A stretch of 64,000 bases of DNA, from the NCBI GenBank assembly GCA_002238865.1, contig MPNE01000001.1:1-64000 (forward strand), given 5' to 3'. Below are positions 6,837 through 16,121 of this stretch, piece after piece (within the stretch, counting starts at the first letter, position 1; every line of letters begins with the position of its first letter). The position numbers and the translations under genes are program-made. The notes under the pieces are model-generated. The model had not been told where the DNA came from, did not search any database, and saw nothing but the letters and a program-made list of their open reading frames with translations. The stretch comes from Gemmatimonadetes bacterium bin94 (lineage in GTDB: Bacteria > Gemmatimonadota > Gemmatimonadetes > Longimicrobiales > Gaopeijiaceae).

Positions 6837-8477
6837 ATGCTGAAGTCATTTCGAGGCCGGATCATCGTCATTCTGGCGGCGATCGGCCTTTCCGGGGGCT
6901 ATCTGTGGACTCGGGGCATCAAGCTGGGCCTCGATCTTCAGGGCGGGATCCACCTGGTTCTCGAGATCGACGATCCCGACGGAACCCTCACCGACGAGCG
7001 CCGGATCGACGCGATCGAGCGAGCGGAACGCATCATCCGGACCCGGATCGACGAGTTCGGTGTGGAGGAGCCGCTCATCCAGACCGTCGGCTCGGACAGG
7101 CTGATCGTGGAGCTCGCCGGGGTGGAAGACGAGTCCCGGGCCAAGGAGATCATCAACCAGCAGGCGTACCTGGAGTGGAAGCTCGTCCTGGAGACCACCG
7201 AGGTTGACCAGGCCCTGGAACGGCTCGATCGGGCCGTGGTCGTAGCCATCGGCGAAGAGGGGCTGCGCGAGATGGGCAGGGCGACCGGAGCGACGAGCCA
7301 GGCCACCCCCATCGAGCAGCTTCTCTTCAATGAGCCGCAGGATTCGGCGGCGGCCGCGGACAGCGCGGCGGCAACCGGGGAAGACGCCACGGCCGAGGCC
7401 GCGGAACCGGAAGAGCAGGAGCTCAACCTTCGCCCCTTCACCGGTCTTCTCAATCGGGGGGACGTCGGCACCTACACCATTGACGCCTCCGATGTGGAAA
7501 CGGCCAGCGAGTTCATCGCGCTACCCGAGTTCCAGCGCGCGCTCCCGCGCGATGTCAGCCTGCAGTGGGGATGGGATTCCCTCGCCATGGGAGGGCGTTT
7601 CTACCGGGAGCTGTACGTGCTGGAAGAGGACCCGTTCCTGACCGGCGAACAGCTCGACAATGCCACGGCCAACCGCGACCAGCAGTTCAATCAGCCGCAA
7701 GTACTCTTCGACCTCAACCGCAGGGGCGGCCGCGCCTTCCAGCAGCTCACCGGAGCCCACATCGGTGACCGCATCGCGATCGTTCTGGACGGAGAGGTGG
7801 TGAGCGCGCCCGTGGTCCGGGACAGGATCGGATCCCGCGGGTCGATCGATTTGGGCCAGGGGGCGGACATGTCCGAAGCGACCGACCTCGCCCTGGTGCT
7901 GAGGGCCGGTGCACTTCCGGCGCCACTGCGCATCATGGAAGAGCGGCTCGTTGGCCCCTCACTGGGCCAGGACTCCATCGACCAGGGCCAGATCGCGGGC
8001 ATCGTCGGCCTCATCGCCGTCGTCACCACCATGCTCTTCTATTACAGAGTGGCGGGACTCCTGGCGATTTTCGCGCTGGGCGTCTACGTGCTCCTCGTGC
8101 TCGGGGGGCTGGCCGTCTTCAACGCCAACCTGACTCTGCCCGGGATCGCCGGGCTGATCCTCTCCATCGGGATGGCCGTGGACGCCAACGTCCTCATCTT
8201 CGAACGAGTACGAGAGGAACTCGCGGCCCGCCGCGCACCGCGCACGGCGGTCGACGAGGGGTTCGGCAACGCGCTTTCCGCCATCGTGGACGCCAACATC
8301 ACCACGCTGATCACCGGCCTGATCCTCTTCCAGTTCGGCACCGGGCCCGTGCGCGGCTTCGCGGTGACGCTGTGTATCGGGATCGTGGCGTCGTTCTTCT
8401 CAGCCCTCTACGTAACCCGCACCCTCTTCATGATGTACCTGTCGAGGAAGCGCGGTTCGGACCCCATCAGCATCTAG
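6837..8477 (+). CDS. secD: Protein translocase subunit SecD
   Basis: 546 residues starting MLKSFRGRIIVILAAIGLSG, with TM1 at ~7-28 and the conserved LGLDLQGGIHLVLEI. The large periplasmic region (~30-360) contains an acidic Ala/Glu-rich insert around residues 170-200 (AAADSAAATGEDATAEAAEP). The C-terminal half carries the family's TM bundle (GQIAGIVGLIAVVTTMLFYY and LILSIGMAVDANVLIFERVR). With SecF it forms the proton-driven complex that completes protein export. I chose the ATG preceded by GGATAGGAAG; a TTG further upstream in frame lacks family similarity. Co-transcribed with secF, 24 bp away. Confidence 0.97.
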   Translation: MLKSFRGRIIVILAAIGLSGGYLWTRGIKLGLDLQGGIHLVLEIDDPDGTLTDERRIDAIERAERIIRTRIDEFGVEEPLIQTVGSDRLIVELAGVEDESRAKEIINQQAYLEWKLVLETTEVDQALERLDRAVVVAIGEEGLREMGRATGATSQATPIEQLLFNEPQDSAAAADSAAATGEDATAEAAEPEEQELNLRPFTGLLNRGDVGTYTIDASDVETASEFIALPEFQRALPRDVSLQWGWDSLAMGGRFYRELYVLEEDPFLTGEQLDNATANRDQQFNQPQVLFDLNRRGGRAFQQLTGAHIGDRIAIVLDGEVVSAPVVRDRIGSRGSIDLGQGADMSEATDLALVLRAGALPAPLRIMEERLVGPSLGQDSIDQGQIAGIVGLIAVVTTMLFYYRVAGLLAIFALGVYVLLVLGGLAVFNANLTLPGIAGLILSIGMAVDANVLIFERVREELAARRAPRTAVDEGFGNALSAIVDANITTLITGLILFQFGTGPVRGFAVTLCIGIVASFFSALYVTRTLFMMYLSRKRGSDPISI

Positions 8478-8501
8478 CACCGTCTACCGGGACCATTAGC
8501 C

Positions 8502-9461
8502 ATGTGGCTCTTTCACGAAGCGAAGTTCGGGTTCATCGCGATGCGCCGGAAGGCGTATGTCGTCTCCGGCGTGATTCTGACGCTCGGAATCGGGGCCATG
8601 GTGGCCAACACGGTGATCATCGGAAGCTGGCAGAACTACGGGGTGGACTTCACCGGGGGTGTCCTCGTGCAGCTCCGCTTCGATCAGCCCACGACGGACA
8701 ACCAGCTGCGCGAAGCGCTCGGCGGCGTGGACGCGCCCCCGATCACGCGCTTCGGCAGCGACAACGAGTACGTCGTCAGGGCGCCGATCCAGGAGGGCGT
8801 TGAAGTCGAGGAGGTCGCCGAGGGCATCGCCGCGCAAGTCGAAGCTGCCATGGGCGAGGGTTCCTTCGAGGTGATGCGCCGGGAATCGGTGGGACCCAAG
8901 ATCGGGCGGGAGTTGCAACAGAAGGCGTTAATGGCCGTGGTCTTCTCCCTCGTCCTCACGCTGCTGTACATCGGCTTCCGCTTCGAATTCCGCTTCGGAG
9001 TGGCGTCGGTGATCGCGACGGCTCACGACGTGCTGATCATTCTGGGTCTTCTCGCCCTCTTCCGGGTGGAGATCGCGCTCCCCACGGTTGCAGCGATCCT
9101 GACGATCCTGGGGTATTCCCTGAACGACACCATCGTGGTCTTCGACCGCATCCGCGAGAACCTGAACAAGCGGGGCGGACGTCGCGAAGACCCGTACCGC
9201 CTGGTGAACGGTTCCATCAACGAGACCCTGCCGCGCACGGTGCTCACCTCCGGCACGACTCTGGTGGTGCTCCTCTCCCTGCTCGTCCTGGGCGGCGCGG
9301 TGATCCGTGACTTCGCCATGGTGCTCATTCTCGGCGTGCTGATCGGCACCTACTCGTCAATCTTCATTGCCTCTCCGGCCCTCCTCGAGATCCAGAAGCG
9401 CTACGGCACGGGCGAAGCGCGGGCCAAGGAGCGAGCCGCACGGAGAGCCGCGGCGGTGTGA
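8502..9461 (+). CDS. secF: Protein translocase subunit SecF
   Basis: 319 residues. TM1 follows the N-terminal MWLFHEAKFGFIAMRRKAY, then NYGVDFTGGVLVQLRF, the conserved SecF start of the periplasmic domain. The C-terminal five-helix bundle contains ATAHDVLIILGLLALF, GYSLNDTIVVFDRIRENL and LPRTVLTSGTTLVVLL. It partners SecD. Its TGA stop overlaps the GTG start of tatD by 4 bp, implying translational coupling. Confidence 0.97.
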   Translation: MWLFHEAKFGFIAMRRKAYVVSGVILTLGIGAMVANTVIIGSWQNYGVDFTGGVLVQLRFDQPTTDNQLREALGGVDAPPITRFGSDNEYVVRAPIQEGVEVEEVAEGIAAQVEAAMGEGSFEVMRRESVGPKIGRELQQKALMAVVFSLVLTLLYIGFRFEFRFGVASVIATAHDVLIILGLLALFRVEIALPTVAAILTILGYSLNDTIVVFDRIRENLNKRGGRREDPYRLVNGSINETLPRTVLTSGTTLVVLLSLLVLGGAVIRDFAMVLILGVLIGTYSSIFIASPALLEIQKRYGTGEARAKERAARRAAAV

Positions 9462-10291
9462 AGTTCGCCGACTCCCACTGTCACCTTACAGACCGCGCGT
9501 TCAGCGCGGACCGGGCACTTGTCCTGGAAGATGCCCGGGAAGCGGGGGTTTCCCGCATCGTCACCATCGCCTCCGACAGTGACGACTCCCTTGCCGCACT
9601 GGAATTGGCCTGCGAGGACGGCGCCCTCTGGTGCTCGGCCGGAATCCACCCCCACTCCGTAGACGGTTCCTTGCCGGACACCGGCCTGCCCGTCGTGCGC
9701 GACATCGCGTCGCACCGGCGCTGCGTCGCCATCGGTGAGACCGGGCTGGACTACTTCTACGACAACGCGCCCAGGGACGCGCAGCGCCGCAGCTTCGAGC
9801 AGCATGCCCGGTTGGCCGCGGAGTTGGAGCTCCCCCTGGTCGTGCACTCGCGCGACGCCGAAGCCGACACGCGGGCGGTCATCCTCGAATCGACGGGGCA
9901 GGTGAAGGGAGTGCTTCACTGCTTCACGGGATCCGGGGATCTGATGGCGGTGGCGCTCGAGGCCGGGTGGTTCGTCTCCTTCACCGGGATCGTCACCTTC
10001 AAGCACTTCGACGCCGACCTCGTCCGCGACGTGCCGGCGAGGCGGTACATGATCGAGACCGACTCACCCTATCTGGCGCCCGTGCCGAAGCGGGGGCGGC
10101 GCAACGAGCCTGCCTACGTGGTTCATGTGGCTCGCGCGGTGGCCGACATCCGGGGCGAGTCGCTGGAGCAGGTGGCCAGGGACACCTGGGTGAACACTGC
10201 TCGTTTTTTCGGGTTGCCGGAGGATGAGTCTCGCCGCGCGGAGGGTCCCGCGCACGGCGGAGGCGGCGAGAAGCGCGGCCCCCGGCCATGA
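9458..10291 (+). CDS. tatD: TatD-family metal-dependent DNase
   Basis: 277 residues from GTG (KFADSHCHLTD). Metal-site motifs are all present: SHCHL, GETGLDYFY, VVHSRD, LHCFTGS and METDSPYLAP-type IETDSPYLAP. TatD proteins are Mg2+-dependent 3'-5' exonucleases/deoxyribonucleases linked to DNA repair and turnover. Overlaps secF upstream and mutL downstream by 4 bp each, placing a nuclease directly beside mismatch repair. The C-terminal 15 residues (AEGPAHGGGGEKRGPRP) are disordered. Confidence 0.95.
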   Translation: MKFADSHCHLTDRAFSADRALVLEDAREAGVSRIVTIASDSDDSLAALELACEDGALWCSAGIHPHSVDGSLPDTGLPVVRDIASHRRCVAIGETGLDYFYDNAPRDAQRRSFEQHARLAAELELPLVVHSRDAEADTRAVILESTGQVKGVLHCFTGSGDLMAVALEAGWFVSFTGIVTFKHFDADLVRDVPARRYMIETDSPYLAPVPKRGRRNEPAYVVHVARAVADIRGESLEQVARDTWVNTARFFGLPEDESRRAEGPAHGGGGEKRGPRP

Positions 10292-12090
10292 CGAAGCGTC
10301 CCCGACGACCCCGCATACGGGTGCTGCCGGACCCGGTGGCGAACCAGATCGCCGCCGGCGAGGTCGTGGAGCGCCCGGCGTCGGTGGTGAAGGAGCTGGT
10401 CGAGAACGCGTTGGACGCCGGGGCGGGAACCGTAAGGGTGGCCATCGAGCAGGGTGGAAAGGGTCGCATCGTCGTTGCCGACGACGGATGCGGCATGGTC
10501 CGCGAGGATGTTCTTCTCTGCCTGGACCGCCACGCCACCAGCAAGATCCGCCACGCCGAGGACCTGCGCGACATCCACACGCTGGGGTTCCGCGGGGAAG
10601 CGCTTCCCTCGATCGCCGCCGTGTCGCGGATGGTCATCGAAACCGCGGCCGAGGGGCAGGACACGGGATCCCGCCTGCGCTCGCTTGCGGGGAAGATGCA
10701 GGGCGTAGCGGACGCCGCGCGCCGGCCGGGGACGACGGTGGACGTTAGGAACCTGTTCCTGAACACGCCCGTGAGAGCCCGTTTCCTGCGGAGCGCGGGT
10801 GTGGAGACCCGGGCCGTCTCGGAAGTCGTGCATGCGCTGGCGCTGGCGAACCTGGGCGTGCGATTCGTGTTCGAGGTCAACGGGAAGGGCGTGCTGGACC
10901 TGCAGGCGGGACGGGATCTGCCCACCCGCATCGGCCAGGTCTGGCCCGACGCGGACGAGGCGGGACTCATCCCCCTCTCCACCCAGCGCGGCGGCCTCCG
11001 TCTGAGCGGTGCGGTCCAGCGCCCCGACCTGGCGCGTCCGGGATTCCGTCGCGTCCACCTCTTCGTCAACGGCCGCCCGTTCCGGGACTCCCGCGTCGTC
11101 AAGGCCGCGGACGGGGGATACCGCACGACCGTGGCCCAGGGCGTGAAGCCGTGGCTCTTTCTCTTCCTGGCCGCGCCGCGCGGCGAGGTGGACGTGAATG
11201 TGCATCCCGGCAAGTCCGAGGTCCGCTTCCACCGCCGCCGCGGCATCGACGACTTCGTCGAGGCGTCGGTACGCGAGACGCTGGAGGGGATCGATTCGGC
11301 CGCGGCGTGGGGCCGGCCGGCCGACATCCGGATGGTGCGCGAGGGCGGCAGCGGCCCGGGACACCCCGGTCCGGCCGGGACGCCGGACGAGGAGGAGGGC
11401 GCCGAGGCCGGTGCCCCCGATGCTCCCGACATCGCCCAGATGCACCTGTTCCGGGCCCGTGCCTCAAATGGCGGCGACGTCGCCGAGTCCGAAGAGACGC
11501 TCCTGCCCGGGACCGGGAGGCCGTCGCTCCTGCAGATCCACAACAGCTTCATCCTGGCGGAGACCCGCGACGGGGTGATCATCGTGGACCAGCACGCGGC
11601 CCACGAGCGCGTGCTCTACGAGGGGATCATCCGTGGCTTCGAGAGTGGCGAAGGGGAGGGCCAGCGCCTTCTCTTCCCCTTCACCGTCCGGCTCACCAGG
11701 CCCGAAGTGGACGTGATCCGGTCCATGGTGGGGCCGCTGGCCCGGCTCGGCTTCGATGTGTCCCTCTTCGGGCGCGACGCCATCCTCGTTCAGGCGGTGC
11801 CCAGCCCCCACCGCTACTTCGACGCCGAGCGTTGCGTTCGGGAGATGATCCACGAGCTGACGCACGGCTCGGACCTCATGCGCTCCGCCCGCAACCAGAA
11901 CGAGCGCGTGGCCATGAGCTTCGCCTGCAAGGGCGCGATCAAGGCGGGCCAGAGCCTCGCCACCGAAGAGATGCAGGAGCTCTTCGACCAGCTCTTCGCC
12001 ACCGAACTCCCCTACCACGACATCCACGGCCGCCCCACGATCGTTCGTCTCGGACTTGGGGAGCTGCAGCGGAAGTTCGGGCGCACGTGA
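10288..12090 (+). CDS. mutL: DNA mismatch repair endonuclease MutL
   Basis: 600 residues. The GHKL ATPase is intact: VKELVENALDAGAG, VADDGCGM and HTLGFRGEALPSIAA. The C-terminal endonuclease motif DQHAAHERVLYE (DQHA-x2-E-x4-E) is at ~434-445, and ACKGAIKAGQ follows, so it should nick DNA itself, as expected where no MutH exists. The last metal-site motif, usually CPHGRP, reads DIHGRPT, losing the Cys but keeping His. A linker rich in Gly, Pro and Glu (~345-400) joins the two domains. It starts within the tatD stop (ATGA overlap) and ends within the miaA start. Confidence 0.96.
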   Translation: MTKRPRRPRIRVLPDPVANQIAAGEVVERPASVVKELVENALDAGAGTVRVAIEQGGKGRIVVADDGCGMVREDVLLCLDRHATSKIRHAEDLRDIHTLGFRGEALPSIAAVSRMVIETAAEGQDTGSRLRSLAGKMQGVADAARRPGTTVDVRNLFLNTPVRARFLRSAGVETRAVSEVVHALALANLGVRFVFEVNGKGVLDLQAGRDLPTRIGQVWPDADEAGLIPLSTQRGGLRLSGAVQRPDLARPGFRRVHLFVNGRPFRDSRVVKAADGGYRTTVAQGVKPWLFLFLAAPRGEVDVNVHPGKSEVRFHRRRGIDDFVEASVRETLEGIDSAAAWGRPADIRMVREGGSGPGHPGPAGTPDEEEGAEAGAPDAPDIAQMHLFRARASNGGDVAESEETLLPGTGRPSLLQIHNSFILAETRDGVIIVDQHAAHERVLYEGIIRGFESGEGEGQRLLFPFTVRLTRPEVDVIRSMVGPLARLGFDVSLFGRDAILVQAVPSPHRYFDAERCVREMIHELTHGSDLMRSARNQNERVAMSFACKGAIKAGQSLATEEMQELFDQLFATELPYHDIHGRPTIVRLGLGELQRKFGRT

Positions 12091-13139
12091 TCGCCATCGG
12101 ACACTCCGGTCCGCGGACGTCGAGGTCGTCCCTGACGGCGGCGGCGCCCGCCCGCCCCCGCCCGCCGCGCTTTCTCGCCATCGTGGGGCCGACCGGGGCG
12201 GGGAAAACCGCGCTGTCGCTGCGGGTGGCCCGGGAACTGGACGGCGAGATCATCTCGATGGACTCGCGTCAGGTCTACCGCGGCATGGATGTGGGCACCG
12301 ACAAGGTGAGCGCGCGGCAACGGGCGCTCGTCCCTCATCACGGCCTCGACATCCGCGACCCGGGCCAGCGCTACAGCGCGGGCGAGTTCGGGCGGGACGC
12401 GCGCCGCTGGATCGGCGCCATCCGGTCGCGGGGGCGTGTGCCGGTACTCGCCGGCGGGACGGGGTTCTTCCTCAGGGTCCTGACCGATCCGATCTTCCGC
12501 GAGCCCCCCCTGGACCCCGCCCGGCGCGATGCGCTCGAGGCGGTGCTCGCCGCCCTGCCGAGGCCTGAAGTCGAGCGCTGGGTGCGCGCACTGGACCCTG
12601 ACCGGGCCGACCTCGCGATCGCGGGGGGATGTCAGCGCATGCTCCGAACCATCACAATCACCCTCCTGACGGGCCACGGACTATCCTGGTGGCATCACCG
12701 CCATCCCACCGATGCAAAAGCGCTTCCCGGCGTGGTGTGCGTACTGGACGTCCCGAGGGAGGTCCTGGACGAGCGGATCCGGCGGCGTATCCACGACATG
12801 GTGGCGGGCGGTTTCCGGGACGAGGTGGCGGGGCTGCTCGGGGCCGGCCATACGCGCGACGACCCGGGGCTGAACGGGGTGGGGTACCGCGAGATGGCCG
12901 ATCACCTGGCCGGGCGGATCACCCTGGAAGACGCGATGGAGCGAACCCGGGTGGCCACGCGCCGCTACGCAAAGCGGCAGGTCACGTGGTTTCGCCATCA
13001 GCTGGGGCCCGACGCGGTCACCGTTGACGGCACGGCCTCGGCGGCCGCGCAGCAGGCAGCCGTCGTGAGCGCGTGGCGTGCGCGCCGGGGAGAAAGCCGC
13101 GCCGGGGCGGGCGGGGCGGTGGCGGAGGCGGCGCGGTGA
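12087..13139 (+). CDS. miaA: tRNA dimethylallyltransferase MiaA
   Basis: 350 residues from the GTG that overlaps the mutL stop (GTGA). After ~27 disordered residues comes AIVGPTGAGKTALSLRVA (P-loop), then MDSRQVYRGMDVGTDK, the conserved substrate region, and VPVLAGGTGFFLRVL. The C-terminus has the family's NGVGYREM and RRYAKRQVTWFRHQ. It puts a dimethylallyl group on A37 of tRNAs reading U-starting codons, which include tRNA-Cys. Length is slightly above the usual ~310 because of the tails at both ends. Overlaps bshA by 4 bp. Confidence 0.95.
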   Translation: MIAIGHSGPRTSRSSLTAAAPARPRPPRFLAIVGPTGAGKTALSLRVARELDGEIISMDSRQVYRGMDVGTDKVSARQRALVPHHGLDIRDPGQRYSAGEFGRDARRWIGAIRSRGRVPVLAGGTGFFLRVLTDPIFREPPLDPARRDALEAVLAALPRPEVERWVRALDPDRADLAIAGGCQRMLRTITITLLTGHGLSWWHHRHPTDAKALPGVVCVLDVPREVLDERIRRRIHDMVAGGFRDEVAGLLGAGHTRDDPGLNGVGYREMADHLAGRITLEDAMERTRVATRRYAKRQVTWFRHQLGPDAVTVDGTASAAAQQAAVVSAWRARRGESRAGAGGAVAEAAR

Positions 13140-14296
13140 AGGTCGGCATCACCTGCTACCCGACCTACGGCGGTTCCGGCGCCGTGGCCACCGAGCTCGG
13201 GATCGGGCTGGCCGCGCGCGGACATGAGATCCACTTCATCTCGTACGCCCAGCCCTTCCGCCTGTCGGGCTTTCGCGAGCGTGTCTACTTCCACGAAGTG
13301 GAGATGGAGCGCTACCCCCTCTTCGAACACCCGCACTACACGCTGGCATTGGCGGCGGCCATCCACGACACGGTGCTGAGGGAGTCGCTGGACCTCATAC
13401 ACGTCCACTACGCGATCCCCCATGCCACATCGGCCTGGATCGCCTGCGCGATGCTGGAGGAAAACGGCGGTCCTCCCCTGGTGACCACCCTGCACGGGAC
13501 CGATGTCACCCTGGTCGGACTGCATCCTTCCTTTCACCCGATCACGCGCTTCTCGATCATGCGTTCGCAGGGCGTCACGGCGGTGTCCAGCTTCCTGAAG
13601 GAGGTCACGGTCCGGGACTTCGACGTGCCGCGGGAACGAATCCGCGTGATTCCCAACTTCGTGGACACGAAGGTCTTCCACCGGGGTCGCGATCCCTGTC
13701 ACCGTGACGTCTTCGCGCCCGGCGGCGAGAAGATCGTGATGCACGTATCCAACTTCCGTCCCGTGAAGCGGGTGGTGGACGTGATCGAGGTCTTCGCCGG
13801 GATCCGGCGCGAGATTCCGGCCCGTCTGGTAATGGCGGGTGATGGTCCGGACCGGCCCCGCGCCGCCGAGCGGGCCCGGACGCTGGGGGTGCAGGAGGAT
13901 GTGATCTTTCTGGGCAAGCACGCCGCGGTCGAGGAGCTGCTCGCGTGCGCAGACCTCTTCCTCATGACCAGCGACCGCGAATCGTTCGGTCTGGCGGCGC
14001 TGGAGGCGCTGTCCTGCGGGGTGCCCGTCGTCGGGTACCGCGCGGGAGGATTGCCGGAGGTCGTGCCGGACGGGGAGGCGGGGTTTCTCCTGCCGGTCGG
14101 CGCGGTGGAGGAGGCCACGGCCGCGGGTGTGGAGATTCTGGGTGATCCGGAGCGGTGGAGACGTTTCAGCGAGGCAGCCCGCGGCGTCGCCGTGGAGCGG
14201 TTCGGGGTCGGCCGGGTGCTTCCTCACTACGAGGCGTACTACGCGGAGGTGATTGCCGGCATGAACGCGGGCGCCGGACCCCGCGGCGGGCGATGA
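13136..14296 (+). CDS. bshA: N-acetyl-alpha-D-glucosaminyl L-malate synthase BshA-like glycosyltransferase
   Basis: 386 residues, GT-B fold, GT4 family. The opening KVGITCYPTYGGSGAVATEL is the BshA signature, and HYTLALAAAI, ATSAWIACAML, TLHGTDVTLVG, VIPNFVD and SDRESFGLAALEALSCGVPV match the family throughout. BshA makes GlcNAc-malate, the first step of bacillithiol, a low-molecular-weight thiol. bshB and bshC are not in this window. GTG start overlaps the miaA stop. A related GT4 activity cannot be fully excluded, but the N-terminal motif is quite specific. Confidence 0.88.
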   Translation: MKVGITCYPTYGGSGAVATELGIGLAARGHEIHFISYAQPFRLSGFRERVYFHEVEMERYPLFEHPHYTLALAAAIHDTVLRESLDLIHVHYAIPHATSAWIACAMLEENGGPPLVTTLHGTDVTLVGLHPSFHPITRFSIMRSQGVTAVSSFLKEVTVRDFDVPRERIRVIPNFVDTKVFHRGRDPCHRDVFAPGGEKIVMHVSNFRPVKRVVDVIEVFAGIRREIPARLVMAGDGPDRPRAAERARTLGVQEDVIFLGKHAAVEELLACADLFLMTSDRESFGLAALEALSCGVPVVGYRAGGLPEVVPDGEAGFLLPVGAVEEATAAGVEILGDPERWRRFSEAARGVAVERFGVGRVLPHYEAYYAEVIAGMNAGAGPRGGR

Positions 14297-14324
14297 CCGC
14301 CCCGGCCGCGACGGGGCCTGCAGC

Positions 14325-15173
14325 GTGACCTGGTACGAGGGGGCGTTCCTGGGGTTCCTGCAGGGTGCGACCGAGTTCCTGCCCGTGTCCAGCTCCGGCC
14401 ACCTGGTCATGGGGCAGACATTGCTCGGCCTCGAAGTGCCGGGCGCGGGACTTGAGGTCGCGCTTCACTTTGCCACCCTGGTGTCGGTGCTGGTCGTGTA
14501 CCGGGCGCGGATCCTGGTGCTGCTGGGGGGTGTGGCGCGCCGGGACGGGGTGCAGCTGCGCTACGCCGGACTGCTGCTGCTGGCGTCGATTCCGGCCGCG
14601 GTTGCGGGGATCGGCTTCGGCGGCTTCTTCGAGTCTCTCTTCGAGGCGCCCGCCGTCACCGGCGCTTCCCTGCTCGTGACGGGGTGCATCGTGTGGACGG
14701 CGGGCCGGGCGCTGGCCCGGGAGCCGTCGGGGCGCGTGCGAGCGGGCACGGCGGTGGCAGTGGGGGTGGCGCAGGCGGCAGCGATCGTCCCCGGCATCTC
14801 GCGGTCCGGCGCGACCGTGGTGACCGCGCTCTGGAGGGGCGTCGACCCCCGGGAGGCGGCGGCGTTTTCCTTTCTGATGTCGGTGCCGGTGGTGGCGGGC
14901 GCGGCCCTGCTCAAGCTCCCCGGTGTGATCGCGGCCGGCGGCGTGGCGTCCTCCGGCGACGGACTTGCGCCGGCCGCGCGCGGGGTTGGGGCAGCGGTGG
15001 CGGGGGCAGTGACGCTTCCTGTACTGGCCACGGCGGCCGTAGTCGCTTGCGTGACGGGCGTACTCGCGATCCGGATGTTCCGCGCCATGCTCGAAGACCG
15101 GTCCCTCCACCGCTTCGCGCCCTACCTGTGGGCAGTGGGCACGCTCTTCCTGTGGTTCGCGGCGGTCCGGTGA
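14325..15173 (+). CDS. uppP: Undecaprenyl-diphosphatase UppP (BacA)
   Basis: 282 residues, about eight TM helices. Catalytic motifs are clear: FLQGATEFLPVSSSGHLVMG near the N-terminus and PGISRSGATVVTAL in the middle. It dephosphorylates undecaprenyl diphosphate, recycling the lipid carrier for peptidoglycan and other envelope polymers. GTG start, 28 bp after bshA. Its stop overlaps the birA start. Confidence 0.96.
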   Translation: MTWYEGAFLGFLQGATEFLPVSSSGHLVMGQTLLGLEVPGAGLEVALHFATLVSVLVVYRARILVLLGGVARRDGVQLRYAGLLLLASIPAAVAGIGFGGFFESLFEAPAVTGASLLVTGCIVWTAGRALAREPSGRVRAGTAVAVGVAQAAAIVPGISRSGATVVTALWRGVDPREAAAFSFLMSVPVVAGAALLKLPGVIAAGGVASSGDGLAPAARGVGAAVAGAVTLPVLATAAVVACVTGVLAIRMFRAMLEDRSLHRFAPYLWAVGTLFLWFAAVR

Positions 15174-16063
15174 GCAGCGCCCCCGGAAACGGTGGACCGG
15201 CAGACGGCGGACCGGCAAGCTGCGCTTCGTCGAGCCAGGCGCACGCCGGAGCCGCCCATCCTCGCCGGGCACGGTGGGAGGGACGATCCGCGGCGACGTG
15301 GGCCCGGCGACTTTCCGTCGCCACGGTGGAGTTCCACGCGCGCATCGGGTCCACGAACGACCGCGCCAGGGCCCTCATGCGCGAGGAGTCGCCCGCCCCG
15401 GCGCTGGTGGTCGCCGACCGGCAAAGCGCCGGCAAGGGGCGGAGGGGACGGCACTGGCACTCCGACACGTCGTCCGGGCTCTGGTTTACGGTCGTTCGTT
15501 CCGCGGCCGAGGGGGGCGCGGAGGTGCTTCCGCTACGCGCAGGCCTGGCGGCTGCGCGGGGGATCGAGGCCGCCGTCCCCGGGCTGAGCATCGCGCTCAA
15601 GTGGCCCAACGACCTGTTTGCCAACGGCAGGAAGCTGGGAGGCGTCCTTTGCGAACGGGCCGGTGAGTGGGTGCTTGTCGGCATTGGTCTCAACCTGAAC
15701 CAGCGCCGGGACGAACTTCCGTCCGGGCTGACCCCGCCGGCTACCTCGGTAGCGTTGGAGACGGGGCACGCCGCGACAAGGGGGCGGGTGCTCGCGGCGG
15801 TCATGGACGCGCTCCATCCTGTTTGGTCACGGCCCGGACCACCCATCCCACCGGACGAGCTTGCCGAACTCCAGTCGCGATCGCTCCTGAACGGGCGGAG
15901 CTTGTCGGTCGACGGGGTAGTGCGACATTCTTCCCACGGCCCGCGCACCGTGGAGGGGCTCTCGGCCACGGCCGTTCGCCTGTGCTCCGACGGTTCGCTG
16001 GAAGTGCGTGTCGACGCCGGTACCCGCCTGCGTGTGGTCGCCGGCTCCGTCGTGTTGAAATGA
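15170..16063 (+). CDS. birA: Biotin--[acetyl-CoA-carboxylase] ligase
   Basis: 297 residues from the GTG overlapping the uppP stop. Residues ~55-297 form the catalytic and C-terminal domains: RIGSTNDRARAL, GKGRRGRHWHSD (biotinyl-AMP loop), ALKWPNDLF and LVGIGLNLNQ. The first ~50 residues are Gly/Ala/Ser-rich and have no helix-turn-helix, so this is the short type without repressor function; a start further in cannot be excluded. It attaches biotin to carboxylase carrier proteins. coaX follows after 58 bp. Confidence 0.93.
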   Translation: MSSAPGNGGPADGGPASCASSSQAHAGAAHPRRARWEGRSAATWARRLSVATVEFHARIGSTNDRARALMREESPAPALVVADRQSAGKGRRGRHWHSDTSSGLWFTVVRSAAEGGAEVLPLRAGLAAARGIEAAVPGLSIALKWPNDLFANGRKLGGVLCERAGEWVLVGIGLNLNQRRDELPSGLTPPATSVALETGHAATRGRVLAAVMDALHPVWSRPGPPIPPDELAELQSRSLLNGRSLSVDGVVRHSSHGPRTVEGLSATAVRLCSDGSLEVRVDAGTRLRVVAGSVVLK

Positions 16064-16121
16064 AGCCGGCCAAGCGAAACCGAGTGCGACCGGCCACGGT
16101 ACGCGGCCCGGGGAGGTAGCA

